Shown: in pieces, positions 36,701 to 46,601 of the stretch
Numbering within the stretch: the first letter of the stretch is position 1
How the letters are laid out: every line of letters starts with the position of its first letter
Source of the DNA: Chitinophaga tropicalis
GTDB taxonomy: Bacteria > Bacteroidota > Bacteroidia > Chitinophagales > Chitinophagaceae
Assembly: GCF_009758205.1 (NCBI RefSeq)
Contig: NZ_WRXN01000002.1
Location: 496,001-560,000, forward strand
Reading direction: 5' to 3'
Length of the DNA: 64,000 nt
Made by a program: the position numbers and the translations under genes
Notes under the pieces: model-generated
Told to the model about the DNA's origin: nothing
The model's input: only the letters and a program-made list of their open reading frames with translations
Database searches by the model: none

Positions 36701-39700
36701 CATCATTATAAGTGACTGTCAGCGGTTCGTTGGTATAAGGCGCGTGGCTGAATACCGGTGTGCCGAACAGTGTGGTGTAATCTTTACCCTGTACACAATC
36801 TGTTGTTACAGCTGGCGGTACGGAGATTACAACCGGAGGTGTGTTCATCAGGGTCAGCATTACTGCGTTGCTGATGTTGCCGGTACAAGCACCGGACATT
36901 ACCACTCTTCTGTACCAGGTGTTCTGGGTAATGTTAGCGGGGCTATAGGTAGCATTGGTGCCTCCTGTAGCTACGTTCACGAAACCTGTAGTTGCGCTGG
37001 TGGTACTTACCTGCCACTGGTAGGTGAAGGTACCGTTGCCACCGCTTACTGTGCCGCCCTGCAGCATGGCAGGAGTTTCGTTAGCACAGAGGAGCTGATC
37101 GGCCGTGATAGTATTACCCAGGATAGCCGGCTGGTTGGTCAGCGTTACCTGGTCTGGTGTTGAAGTACATATACCGTTGGTGATGGTCCATTGCAATGTT
37201 GCGCTGGTGCCGGCAGGTACCTGTACGGTTGTTGACGGGTTATGGATATCAGTGATGGTTGGTGAACCGCTGATGATAGTCCATGTACCGATCGCGTATG
37301 CCGGGCTAACCGGAGTAGCGTTCATGGTAAAGTTCACATTGTCACAGTTGGTCTGGTCAGCACCTGCGTTCGCGTTAGCCGGCATCAGGTAGTTACGCAG
37401 TTTCACTGTGTCTGTGGTGGCGGTACAAGTACCATTTGAAATGGTCCATACCAGGGTAGCAGAATCGCCGTTAGGTACTGTTACTGTTGAAGTTGGGCTT
37501 GCTACGTTAGCGATAACGGCTGCGCCCTGGATCACTGTCCATCTACCGGTGCCTACAGCTGGTGTGTTGGCAGCCAGGGTGAAGTTCGGATCCATACAGT
37601 GGTCCTGGTCAGGGCCTGCTGCTGCGGTTGAAGGCAGCATGTAGTTGCGCAGGATCACGCTGTCTACCGTTGTACAAAGACCGTTTGTGATGGTCCAGTA
37701 CAGTACGGCGGTATCGCCGGGAGCTACTGTTACGGTAGCATTTGGCAGGGTGGCGGTTGATGCTGCGATTGTTGCAGTACCTGAGTGAACTGTCCACAGA
37801 CCTGCACCTACAGATGGTGTGCTACCGTTCATTGTGAAGTTTGCGTCGTTACAATGTTCCACATCAGCGCCAGCGTTGGCCTGAGTTGGTTGCATGAAGT
37901 TACGCAGTGTTACCATATCTGTTGTCTGGCAGACGCCGTTGGTGATGGTCCAGGCCAGTATTGCTGTATCGCCTGCAGCTACGATCACAGGAGCGTTGCT
38001 CAGTGTAGAGTCTGTAGAAGCGATAGTGGCTTTACCAGTTACCAGGGTCCATTTACCTGTTCCAACGGACGGTGTGCTGCCATTCATTGTGAAGTTGGCG
38101 TCGTTACAGTGTTCCTGATCTGCGCCTGCGTTTGAAGCGGCAGGAGCTATGTAGTTGCGCAGGATCACGGTATCTTTTTCCACACATACACCGTTGGTGA
38201 TGGTCCATACCAGGGATACTGTATCTCCGGCATTTACGCCAACAAGGGCAGTAGGAGTGTTTATAGTTGTTGGATCGATTGTACCTGTACCATTCAGGAT
38301 GCTCCAGGTACCTGTTCCTACAGTTGGAGTGTTACCTGCAACTGTGAAGTTTGCGTCATCACAGTGGTCCTGGTCAGGGCCTGCTGTTGCTTTAGCAGGT
38401 GGCTGGTAGTTAGTCAGCACAACCTGGTCTCTTGTATCACAAACTCCGTTAGTGATCTGCCATTCAAGGGTTGCGGTGTTGCCTACAGGCACTACTACAA
38501 CTGCGGCAGGATTGTTTATATCAGCAGGAGCGATGGTAGCTGTGCCGGAAATCACATTCCATTTACCTGTACCTACAGAAGGAACATTAGCTGCCATCGT
38601 GAAGTTGGCGTCGTTACAGTGTTCCTGATCTGCACCTGCAGCTGCCGGAGCCGGAGCCTGGAAGTTGCGCAGGATTACAGTATCTGGTTTAGAGGTACAT
38701 GTAGGGTTAGCGATTGTCCATACCAGCATTGCGGTATCGCCCTGTGGTACTGTTACTGCTGCGTTAGGCAGGTTGACATCGGAAGCAGCGATCGTTCCGT
38801 TACCCATTACTACTGTCCAGGTACCAACAGCGCCTGTTACGTCAGGAGTGCTGCCTGCCATTGTGAAGTTGGCGTCGTTACAGTGATCCTGGTCGGGGCC
38901 GGCGTTAGCATCGGCAGGAGTGAGGTAGTTGGTGATCTGAACGTCGTCAGATACCGGCGGACAGTTACCGTTGGTTACGGTCCAGCGCAGTATTGCTGTT
39001 GCGTCGTTCGGAAGAACAATATTAACGTTCGGGTTGTGTTCCTGACCTGCCGGGATGGTTGCAGGGCCGGATACTACAGTCCAGGTACCGATAGCGCCGC
39101 GTTCTGTCGGAGCAACGGCAGCCATGGTGAAGCCGGCTGTGTTCAGACACATTTCCTGGTCTGGGCCTGCGTTGGCAGTCAGCGGTTGCTGGTAGTTGCG
39201 CAGGATCACGGTGTCGTTAGTAGAACACTGACCGTTGGTGATTGTCCATACCAGTACGGCGGTATCGCCGGCAGCAACTGTTACAGGAGCGTTGCTCAGT
39301 GTAGAGTCTGTAGCTGCGATAGTTGCAGTACCAAATGCTACTGTCCATTTACCGGCACCTACAGATGGTGTGCTGCCATTCATAGTGAAGTTAGCAACGT
39401 TACACTGTGACTGGTCAGGACCTGCGTCAGCAGCGGTTGGTTGTGCGAAGTTGGTCAGAACAACAGTGTCTCTTGTTTCACAAACACCGTTTGTAATTAC
39501 CCACTGGAGGGTAGCCGTGTTACCAGCCGCCAGGGTGATCGGAGCGTTGATGTTGGTAGAATCTGTAGTGCCGATGGTTACCGGACCGGAGATCACATAC
39601 CATTTACCGGTGCCTACAGTTGGTACTGTGGCAGCCAGGGTAAAGTTTGCAACATTACAATGTTCCTGATCAGGGCCTGCGTTGGCTTTGGCCGGTTGTA

Positions 39701-42700
39701 TATAGTTATTCAGAACAACAGTGTCTCTTGTTTCACAGACACCATTGGTGATCACCCACTGGAGAGTAGCTGTGTTACCAGCCGTCAGGGTGATCGGAGC
39801 GTTGATATTGGTAGAATCTGTAGTGCCGATGGTTACAGGACCAGAGATAACGTACCATTTACCGGTGCCTACAGTTGGTGCCGTGGCAGCCAGGGTGAAG
39901 TTTTGATTATCACACTGAGCCTGGTCAGGGCCTGCGTTTGCCTGAGCAGGAGCTACATAGTTACTCAGAACTACAGTGTCTCTTGTTTCGCAGACACCAT
40001 TTGTGATCACCCACTGGAGGATAGCTGTGTTACCAGCCGCCAGGGTGATTGGTGCGTTGATGTTGGTAGAATCTGTAGTGCCGATGGTTACAGGGCCGGA
40101 GATCACATACCATTTACCGGTACCTGCGGTTGGTGCAGTTGCGGAAAGGGTGAAGTTTGGAACATTACAATGTTCCTGATCAGGACCCGCATTAGCTTTG
40201 GCAGGAGCTACGAAGTTGGTCAGAACAACAGTGTCTCTTGTTTCGCAGACACCGTTGGTAATTACCCACTGGAGAGTAGCTGTGTTGCCGGCAGCTAAAG
40301 TAACCGGAGCATTGATATTGGTAGAATCTGTAGTGCCGATGGTTACAGGGCCGGAGATCACATACCATTTACCGGTACCTACAGTTGGTGCAGTTGCGGC
40401 AAGGGTGAAGGCGGCAACATCGCAATGTTGCTGATCCGGGCCTGCCTGGGCATTAGCAGGTTGTACATAGTTGTTTAATACAACAGTGTCTCTTGTTTCG
40501 CAGACACCGTTGGTGATTACCCACTGGAGGGTAGCTGTGTTACCAGCAGCCAGGGTAACCGCCAGGTTGGTGAGGCTGGAATCTGTAGCAGGAATAGTTA
40601 CAGGGCCGGAGATAACGTACCATTTACCGGTACCTACAGTTGGAGCTGCGGCAGCCATGGTAAAGTTAGGAACGTTACACTGAGCCTGGTCAGGACCTGC
40701 GTTTGCCTGAGCAGGAGCTACGTAGTTATTCAGAACTACAGTGTCTCTTGTCACGCACACGCCATTGGTGATCACCCACTGGAGGGTAGCTGTGTTACCA
40801 GCCGCCAGCGTGATCGGTGCGTTGATGTTGGTAGAATCTGTAGTGCCGATGGTTACCGGACCAGAGATCACATACCATTTACCGGTACCTGCGGTTGGTG
40901 CAGTTGCACCAAGGGTAAAGGCGGCAACATTACAATGAGCCTGATCAGGACCTGCATTGGCATTAGCAGGTTGTACATAGTTATTCAGAACAACAGTATC
41001 TCTTGTTTCGCAGACACCATTAGTGATTACCCACTGGAGGGTAGCTGTGTTACCAGCCGCCAGGGTAACAGCCAGGTTGGTGAGGCTGGAATCTGTAGCA
41101 GGGATAGTTACAGGGCCGGAGATCACATACCATTTACCGGTGCCTACAGTTGGTGCTGTGGCAGCCATGGTAAAGTTAGGAACATTACACTGAGCCTGGT
41201 CAGGACCTGCGTTTGCCTGAGCAGGAGCTACATAGTTATTCAGAACTACAGTGTCTCTTGTTTGACACACACCGTTGGTGATCACCCACTGGAGGGTAGC
41301 TGTGTTACCAGCCGCCAGGGTGATTGGTGCGTTGATGTTGGTAGAATCTGTAGTGCCGATGGTTACAGGGCCGGAGATCACATACCATTTACCGGTACCT
41401 GCGGTTGGTGCAGTTGCACCAAGGGTAAAGGCGGCAACATTACAATGAGCCTGGTCAGGGCCTGCGTTAGCCTGAGCAGGAGCGACGAAGTTGGTCAGAA
41501 CAACAGTGTCTCTTGTTTCGCAGACACCGTTGGTAATTACCCACTGGAGAGTAGCTGTGTTGCCGGCAGCTAAAGTAACCGGAGCATTGATATTGGTAGA
41601 ATCTGTAGTGCCGATGGTTACAGGGCCGGAGATCACATACCATTTACCGGTACCTACAGTTGGTGCAGTTGCGGCAAGGGTGAAGGCGGCAACATCGCAA
41701 TGTTGCTGATCCGGGCCTGCCTGGGCATTAGCAGGTTGTACATAGTTGTTTAATACAACAGTGTCTCTTGTTTCGCAGACACCGTTGGTAATTACCCACT
41801 GGAGGGTAGCTGTATTACCAGCAGCCAGGGTAACCGCCAAGTTGGTGAGGCTGGAGTCTGTAGCAGGAATAGTTACAGGGCCGGAGATAACGTACCATTT
41901 ACCGGTACCTACAGTTGGAGCTGCGGCAGCCATGGTAAAGTTAGGAACGTTACACTGAGCCTGGTCAGGCCCTGCGTTTGCCTGAGCAGGAGCTACGTAG
42001 TTAGTTAAAACAACTGTATCTCTTGTCACGCACACGCCGTTGGTGATCACCCACTGGAGGGTAGCTGTGTTACCAGCCGCCAGCGTGATCGGAGCGTTGA
42101 TGTTGGTAGAATCTGTAGTGCCGATGGTTACCGGACCGGAGATCACATACCATTTACCGGTACCTGCGGTTGGTGCAGTTGCACCAAGGGTAAAGGCGGC
42201 AACATTACAATGAGCCTGATCAGGACCTGCATTGGCATTAGCAGGTTGTACATAGTTATTCAGAACAACAGTGTCTCTTGTCTCACATACACCATTAGTA
42301 ATTACCCACTGGAGGGTAGCTGTGTTACCAGCCGCCAGGGTAACAGCCAGATTAGTAAGGCTGGAATCTGTAGCAGGAATAGTTACAGGGCCGGAGATAA
42401 CGTACCATTTACCGGTGCCTACAGTTGGTGCTGTGGCAGCCATGGTAAAGTTAGGAACATTACACTGAGCCTGGTCAGGACCTGCGTTTGCCTGAGCAGG
42501 AGCTACATAGTTATTCAGAACTACAGTATCTCTTGTTTGACAAACACCGTTGGTGATCACCCACTGGAGGGTAGCTGTGTTACCAGCCGCCAGGGTGATT
42601 GGTGCGTTGATGTTGGTAGAATCTGTAGTACCGATGGTTACAGGGCCGGAGATCACATACCATTTACCGGTACCTGCGGTTGGTGCAGTTGCACCAAGGG

Positions 42701-45700
42701 TAAAGGCGGCAACATTACAATGTTGCTGATCAGGGCCTGCGTTAGCCTGAGCAGGAGCTACGAAGTTGGTCAGAACAACAGTGTCTCTTGTTTCGCAGAC
42801 ACCATTTGTAATTACCCACTGGAGGGTAGCTGTGTTGCCGGCAGCTAAAGTAACCGGAGCATTGATATTGGTAGAATCTGTAGTGCCGATGGTTACAGGG
42901 CCGGAGATCACATACCATTTACCGGTACCTACAGTTGGTGCAGTTGCGGCAAGGGTGAAGGCGGCAACATCGCAATGTTGCTGATCCGGACCTGCCTGGG
43001 CATTAGCAGGTTGTACATAGTTGTTTAATACAACAGTGTCTCTTGTTTCGCAGACACCGTTGGTGATCACCCATTGGAGGGTAGCTGTGTTGCCGGCAGC
43101 CAGGGTAACCGCCAGGTTGGTGAGGCTGGAATCTGTAGCAGGGATAGTTACAGGGCCAGAGATCACATACCATTTACCGGTGCCGATACTGGGCGCTGTT
43201 GCAGCCATAGTAAAGTTAGGAACGTTACAATGTGCCTGGTCAGGACCTGCATTGGCGTTAGCTGGTTGCTGGTAGTTACGGAGTATTACTGTATCGCTGG
43301 TAACGCATACGCCATTGGTGATAGTCCAGATCAGTTTAGCGGAATCGCCGTTGGGAACGGTTACGCCGGTGGTTACTGTATTCGGACTTGCAATGGTAGC
43401 AGTACCTGAACCAAAACCGGAAGCCAGGCTCCATACACCAGTACCTACAGTTGGTGTGTTGCCTGTTACGGTGAACGCAGGGTTCATACACTGCGCCTGG
43501 TCGGGACCAGCGTCAGCAGGAGCAGGAGCGTCGAACACTGTTACTGTTGTGCTTACACAGGCAGTAGTGTCACAGGCGCCCAGGCCTTCTGCTCTTACAT
43601 AATAAGTGGTAGTAGCGGTTAAGCTGACAGTGATGGTGGCGCCAATACCTATTGGTGTACCGCCACAGCTGCCTGCGTACCAAACCCATTGTCCATTAGG
43701 GGTACCATTAGCTTTCTGGCCAAGGTTACCGCCAACAACGGTAAGGGTAGTGGAACCGGTTACGCAGATATTCGGAGATCCTACTGCGATGCCGGTGGCG
43801 GCAACGGGAGGAGTCTGTACTTCAACGGTGAAGTTTGTGAGGGAGTCACAACCTGCGTTTGCCTTATTCCTGTAAGACAATCTGAAGTTATATATACCTG
43901 GAGCTGTACCAGCAGGATAAGTGATGGTAAGCGGCCAGATGATAGTGTCTTCAACTATAGGTGTGAAACCTGGCAGCGGGTTAGCGCCAACAGATGACAG
44001 GCTATAAGTATCAGGGTTGCCGGTAGTAGCCACTGTATCTATTACAAAGCTACCGTCAGCGTTACAACTGATAACAGGGCCCGCCAGTGTTACAGTAGGA
44101 CGTGCGGTTTTGTGCAGTACTACGGTATCTTCGTTAGCCGCACAACCTCTTACGTTAGTGATAGACCAACCCAGTACGATATCGCCCACCATTTGTAAAG
44201 AAGTAACGGTGGTGTTCGGGTCGTGAATATCCGCAATGGTTGCGTTGCCGGAGATCAGTCTCCAGGTGCCTGTTTCAGCAGCGGGGCCTGTCAGCGTATC
44301 ATTTGGTGCGCTGGCGTGCATAGTGAATACCATACCAGGGCCGCAGATAGTAGAATCCGGGCCAGCATCGCTGTAGGACGGATCATACAGCAGGGTAAGG
44401 GTATCCAGACCTGAAGCGGTACAGTTAGGATTCGCGGTGCTCTTCACTATCCATGCAAATACTGCGCTGACGCCAGGGTTATTAATAACAACTCTTGTTG
44501 TCGGGTTGTTAGGGTTGGCGATGGTCACATAATCTTCCATGGTCATGCTACCACTCAGATCAACACCAGGGCCATATACTGATTGTAATGACCATGAGCC
44601 GGTGGTGCCTGACTGAAGAACAGCGTTCATTTTGAAGTCGCCGCTCGGATTAGCAGAAGCACACAATACCTGGCTAGTACCGGGGTTTACAACCGGTTGA
44701 GGTGTTATCTTGATCTTAAATGGAGCGGAGGCCGCCGTACAGGTCCCTGTCGGGTCAGTTACCGTGACGGTATAGACAGAGTCTGCTGGATTTATGGTCT
44801 GTACAAATATAGATGTAAGGTCGTTACCTTCCGGTATAGGTGTTTTATTACCTAAAGCATCAGGACCTTTCTCCCATCTGATAGTGTTTCCCATGAGGGT
44901 ACTATTGATGCGGAGCTCGACCTGTGTACCGGCACATACATTTGTAGAGGAAGCTGCCACTTCAACTGTGGGCAGGTCCAGTGATGTAATATAGGCATAG
45001 TTTGAGTCCACGCAGGTGTACATACTACCGCCGCTGCCATATTCTATGGTACCGTAAACGGTGATAGTAGTATCTGGTGTTACCACCTGGATGGTTCTCT
45101 GGTCTCCTGTATACCCTGGAAGGTCTTTCCATGTGTAATAATCAAATCCGCCGGAGGCTACGAGCTGCACATCCGCCCCGACGCACACCATACTCTTGGT
45201 GAGGTAGAGGGTAGGCATTGGCAGGATGGTGATCTTAATAGGGGAGGAGGGCGCCGCACAGGTGGTGGCGTCACTGCCAACCTCATAAATGCGGACGCGG
45301 AACAGGTAATCAGCCTGCACCGTGCGTGTTCCTTTCAGTTGTCCGGCGGGAATTACCAGGTCTTTGCTGGTAGCTGAACCGAAAGGTACATTTGTCCAGG
45401 TAACTCCATTATCGTCACTCATTTCCCATTGATAGGCGGGATTGGTGAAGTAGGTTACCGGAACATAGTTTGAATTAATGGTAACAGGGGCGCCTTCGCA
45501 CAATACTTCTTTCAGGCTGGAGCTGTTACCTTGAATAGATGCGGTAATGATAGGGCTACAATACTGAAATTCGATATCGTCTACGGCGATATCGTTACCA
45601 CAACCACCAGGTTTGTCATTAATAATATATACCTTGACGGAATCTATATTGGAAGGTACCGTGAAGGACCCTCCGTACCGTTGCCAGGTCGGTCCTGTGG

Positions 45701-46601
45701 ACCCAAGCATCATGGATACGGAGTAGGTCTTGAACTCTGCCAGCTTCTGATTTACGTTAGCAGCGTTCACGACCCGGAATGTTACGCCTGAATATTTATA
45801 ATCGGATACGCAATTGCTTTCAAATACGCCCTGTGTGTTCACGTTCATGAACCAGGCGCTAAAGTTATACACGGAACCTTTACAAAGGCCGGTTACAGTT
45901 TTCTGGTAAAACAGGTTAGGCTGATAAGCCGAGTTGGCTATCAGCATTGCTCCGCGGGTACCTCCTGTGTGGTCTCCTGTACTTACCCATTCTGATCTGA
46001 ACTGGGTGTTACTTCCGATCACATAGTATTCATCATTCAAATCGCCGCTGGACTGGTAGGTGTACGTTACCACACCGTCTACGGGGTATTTCCTCCTGTT
46101 TACTCCGGAGGCCATAGTGCCAAAGTTTTCGAAGAAGCCAGGCATGGTCGCATTACCACCGCTACAGGTATTAATTGTACAGTCAACCACCACGAGTTTC
46201 TTGGTGACTGAGGTATATGTTGCTGTAGTTCCGTTCCATCTATAATAAGGGACGGTGAAGCTAACATCGTAGGTACCAGGTGTGAGGAACTGGAGGGTCA
46301 GCGATTTGGTCCTCTTTAATTTATCGTCCTTCACTGTAGTAGTGTTGGCAGAATAGAGGATCTCATAATCGGCAGTTGTACCGGTACCATTCCTTTTGAT
46401 ACTCCAGGTGGGCTGCTCTACAATAGTGGCTCCGTTCAGCTGGGCGTTTATACTTGTAAACTTGAGCTGATCGGCCGTACTGTTATTGGTGGACATGCAG
46501 ACCGTATCAGGCACATTGAAGTATGCAGTTGGGGTTTGAGCCCGCACCATACTAAGTGTGCCGTACAACAGTACACATAATAGTATTAGAATCTTTTTCA
46601 T
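33756..46601 (-). CDS. Giant (4281-aa) multi-module surface protein with gliding-type T9SS C-terminal domain
   Basis: This protein has a signal peptide (ending SMVRAQ), then an N-terminal jelly-roll-like region (about 140-350; GPTWQRYGGSFTVP, NDIAVDDIEF) and several PKD/Ig-like modules. About 26 modules follow that open with an AGPDQ-type motif and a Cys, 15 of them near-identical 85-residue copies. Next come about six HYR-like modules (TDNCG, VDTTRPV, RTWTA), then several modules of the form NLGNDTAICVG...WSTGATTQ. The last 90 residues (PNAFTPNNDGHNDNF, YNRWGELIF, GTYVWMLTYK) are the gliding motility-associated C-terminal domain (CHU_C), a type B T9SS signal. By analogy with Flavobacterium SprB it should be a long surface adhesin, and such proteins usually need a PorP/SprF partner. 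No enzyme motif is seen. The frame is open for all 12.8 kb, which argues against decay. Confidence 0.93.
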   Translation of the reverse strand: MKKILILLCVLLYGTLSMVRAQTPTAYFNVPDTVCMSTNNSTADQLKFTSINAQLNGATIVEQPTWSIKRNGTGTTADYEILYSANTTTVKDDKLKRTKSLTLQFLTPGTYDVSFTVPYYRWNGTTATYTSVTKKLVVVDCTINTCSGGNATMPGFFENFGTMASGVNRRKYPVDGVVTYTYQSSGDLNDEYYVIGSNTQFRSEWVSTGDHTGGTRGAMLIANSAYQPNLFYQKTVTGLCKGSVYNFSAWFMNVNTQGVFESNCVSDYKYSGVTFRVVNAANVNQKLAEFKTYSVSMMLGSTGPTWQRYGGSFTVPSNIDSVKVYIINDKPGGCGNDIAVDDIEFQYCSPIITASIQGNSSSLKEVLCEGAPVTINSNYVPVTYFTNPAYQWEMSDDNGVTWTNVPFGSATSKDLVIPAGQLKGTRTVQADYLFRVRIYEVGSDATTCAAPSSPIKITILPMPTLYLTKSMVCVGADVQLVASGGFDYYTWKDLPGYTGDQRTIQVVTPDTTITVYGTIEYGSGGSMYTCVDSNYAYITSLDLPTVEVAASSTNVCAGTQVELRINSTLMGNTIRWEKGPDALGNKTPIPEGNDLTSIFVQTINPADSVYTVTVTDPTGTCTAASAPFKIKITPQPVVNPGTSQVLCASANPSGDFKMNAVLQSGTTGSWSLQSVYGPGVDLSGSMTMEDYVTIANPNNPTTRVVINNPGVSAVFAWIVKSTANPNCTASGLDTLTLLYDPSYSDAGPDSTICGPGMVFTMHASAPNDTLTGPAAETGTWRLISGNATIADIHDPNTTVTSLQMVGDIVLGWSITNVRGCAANEDTVVLHKTARPTVTLAGPVISCNADGSFVIDTVATTGNPDTYSLSSVGANPLPGFTPIVEDTIIWPLTITYPAGTAPGIYNFRLSYRNKANAGCDSLTNFTVEVQTPPVAATGIAVGSPNICVTGSTTLTVVGGNLGQKANGTPNGQWVWYAGSCGGTPIGIGATITVSLTATTTYYVRAEGLGACDTTACVSTTVTVFDAPAPADAGPDQAQCMNPAFTVTGNTPTVGTGVWSLASGFGSGTATIASPNTVTTGVTVPNGDSAKLIWTITNGVCVTSDTVILRNYQQPANANAGPDQAHCNVPNFTMAATAPSIGTGKWYVISGPVTIPATDSSLTNLAVTLAAGNTATLQWVITNGVCETRDTVVLNNYVQPANAQAGPDQQHCDVAAFTLAATAPTVGTGKWYVISGPVTIGTTDSTNINAPVTLAAGNTATLQWVITNGVCETRDTVVLTNFVAPAQANAGPDQQHCNVAAFTLGATAPTAGTGKWYVISGPVTIGTTDSTNINAPITLAAGNTATLQWVITNGVCQTRDTVVLNNYVAPAQANAGPDQAQCNVPNFTMAATAPTVGTGKWYVISGPVTIPATDSSLTNLAVTLAAGNTATLQWVITNGVCETRDTVVLNNYVQPANANAGPDQAHCNVAAFTLGATAPTAGTGKWYVISGPVTIGTTDSTNINAPITLAAGNTATLQWVITNGVCVTRDTVVLTNYVAPAQANAGPDQAQCNVPNFTMAAAAPTVGTGKWYVISGPVTIPATDSSLTNLAVTLAAGNTATLQWVITNGVCETRDTVVLNNYVQPANAQAGPDQQHCDVAAFTLAATAPTVGTGKWYVISGPVTIGTTDSTNINAPVTLAAGNTATLQWVITNGVCETRDTVVLTNFVAPAQANAGPDQAHCNVAAFTLGATAPTAGTGKWYVISGPVTIGTTDSTNINAPITLAAGNTATLQWVITNGVCQTRDTVVLNNYVAPAQANAGPDQAQCNVPNFTMAATAPTVGTGKWYVISGPVTIPATDSSLTNLAVTLAAGNTATLQWVITNGVCETRDTVVLNNYVQPANANAGPDQAHCNVAAFTLGATAPTAGTGKWYVISGPVTIGTTDSTNINAPITLAAGNTATLQWVITNGVCVTRDTVVLNNYVAPAQANAGPDQAQCNVPNFTMAAAAPTVGTGKWYVISGPVTIPATDSSLTNLAVTLAAGNTATLQWVITNGVCETRDTVVLNNYVQPANAQAGPDQQHCDVAAFTLAATAPTVGTGKWYVISGPVTIGTTDSTNINAPVTLAAGNTATLQWVITNGVCETRDTVVLTNFVAPAKANAGPDQEHCNVPNFTLSATAPTAGTGKWYVISGPVTIGTTDSTNINAPITLAAGNTAILQWVITNGVCETRDTVVLSNYVAPAQANAGPDQAQCDNQNFTLAATAPTVGTGKWYVISGPVTIGTTDSTNINAPITLTAGNTATLQWVITNGVCETRDTVVLNNYIQPAKANAGPDQEHCNVANFTLAATVPTVGTGKWYVISGPVTIGTTDSTNINAPITLAAGNTATLQWVITNGVCETRDTVVLTNFAQPTAADAGPDQSQCNVANFTMNGSTPSVGAGKWTVAFGTATIAATDSTLSNAPVTVAAGDTAVLVWTITNGQCSTNDTVILRNYQQPLTANAGPDQEMCLNTAGFTMAAVAPTERGAIGTWTVVSGPATIPAGQEHNPNVNIVLPNDATAILRWTVTNGNCPPVSDDVQITNYLTPADANAGPDQDHCNDANFTMAGSTPDVTGAVGTWTVVMGNGTIAASDVNLPNAAVTVPQGDTAMLVWTIANPTCTSKPDTVILRNFQAPAPAAAGADQEHCNDANFTMAANVPSVGTGKWNVISGTATIAPADINNPAAVVVVPVGNTATLEWQITNGVCDTRDQVVLTNYQPPAKATAGPDQDHCDDANFTVAGNTPTVGTGTWSILNGTGTIDPTTINTPTALVGVNAGDTVSLVWTITNGVCVEKDTVILRNYIAPAASNAGADQEHCNDANFTMNGSTPSVGTGKWTLVTGKATIASTDSTLSNAPVIVAAGDTAILAWTITNGVCQTTDMVTLRNFMQPTQANAGADVEHCNDANFTMNGSTPSVGAGLWTVHSGTATIAASTATLPNATVTVAPGDTAVLYWTITNGLCTTVDSVILRNYMLPSTAAAGPDQDHCMDPNFTLAANTPAVGTGRWTVIQGAAVIANVASPTSTVTVPNGDSATLVWTISNGTCTATTDTVKLRNYLMPANANAGADQTNCDNVNFTMNATPVSPAYAIGTWTIISGSPTITDIHNPSTTVQVPAGTSATLQWTITNGICTSTPDQVTLTNQPAILGNTITADQLLCANETPAMLQGGTVSGGNGTFTYQWQVSTTSATTGFVNVATGGTNATYSPANITQNTWYRRVVMSGACTGNISNAVMLTLMNTPPVVISVPPAVTTDCVQGKDYTTLFGTPVFSHAPYTNEPLTVTYNDVTTVVNACTTTIMRTWTATDRCGLTTQAQQTITVVDRTAPVFSSAAPASVTVECNNVPAAVNLTAIDACNGTMTITPIEVRVDQPGACASNYQLIRKWVAVDACGNASDTLRQTITVRDMTAPVFDNPAPANITVDCDKVPAGAPLTATDNCTPGVITVNPVDTRKNISNSACADNYQIIRTWTATDLCGNKTVLTQTITVQDTIRPVFSMTVPSSLTVDCDKVPTVPAITATDNCTATIAVKVSEKKEFLSTTCLSSYRLTRTWTATDNCGNKNTMQQVILVQDTTRPTFTVVPPADTTVSCDAIPDAPANISATDNCGSVKISYTQSRESITGACASNYRLIRTWTAKDNCSNTAVVRQVITVVDTTRPVIDPAPADVTLTCGQSIPVAATLYAKDNCDGTFPKKVTMTTDPYTVDVCAGYTIIRRWNITDACGNAAFERVQTITVSPCPKPQLDPNMAANCSNNTKFALMLLNKVSKPKFTLVGIVPAGTVSTPLTQTSNVFDLKGATQATFTVTDGVTGCVSDPVTYNLQYIPKPVVNLGNDTAICVGDNITLDAGAANAAYTIRWSTGATTQTITVNAAGTYYATVSNGICSTTDSIKVSVNNPPVVNLRDTAICEGQSVKLNAYVQGASYVWSTGETTASITVNMSGTYGVDVTLKGCTTHKDVTVTVNPAPQITLTDDITICPDATTMLTVNPDGGTVRWSTGETSSSIVVSKAGNYVVTVSRGGCVIKDSVEVSLRPDLTIDLGPDREFCTGGRVTVDATHPDAVSYMWNDGYTTPQREITQPGKYIVSVMDRFCSRITMDSINVTVAGIPGTILPNDTIICIGQTLTLKPNVGTANSIRWQDGSTNSTYVVSTAGTYTVTVSNECGTATDDITVGYKQCEAKPQFPNAFTPNNDGHNDNFKPIVDGPMYDYDLRIYNRWGELIFLSKDAQKGWDGKYKGKLVEVGTYVWMLTYKKVLGGAVNVVKGEVTAIR
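39449..43273 (-). repeat. Tandem array of 15 near-identical 255-bp units inside the giant gene
   Basis: Each unit encodes 85 residues from a PAxANAGPDQ motif through GTGKWYVISGPVTI and AAGNTATLQWVITNGVC to TRDTVVLxN. Two main subtypes exist: one with GTTDSTNINAP, one with IPATDSSLTNLAV. Units differ at only a few codons and share long identical DNA stretches. Boundaries are approximate within a few bases. Confidence 0.92.
40469..43018 (-). repeat. 1275-bp higher-order repeat (two five-unit blocks)
   Basis: Units 2-6 (about 41744-43018) and units 7-11 (about 40469-41743) match one-to-one in order, including rare variants such as CDVAAFTLAAT in units 2, 7 and 12, VCQTRD in 3 and 8, and VCVTRD in 5 and 10. 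Identical DNA marks recur at 40214, 41489 and 42764, exactly 1275 bp apart. Unit 12 begins a third block, which then diverges. Confidence 0.85.

Noticed and set aside
35544..39669. Several plus-strand open frames of 100-350 codons within the giant gene
   Set aside because: They are antisense to the repeat-coding strand, repeat with its period, and encode Cys/Ser-rich low-complexity sequence; they are shadows of the repeated modules.
39449..43273. Regular repeats that could be taken for a CRISPR array
   Set aside because: The period is 255 bp with no unique spacers, the whole array is one coding frame, and no cas genes are near.
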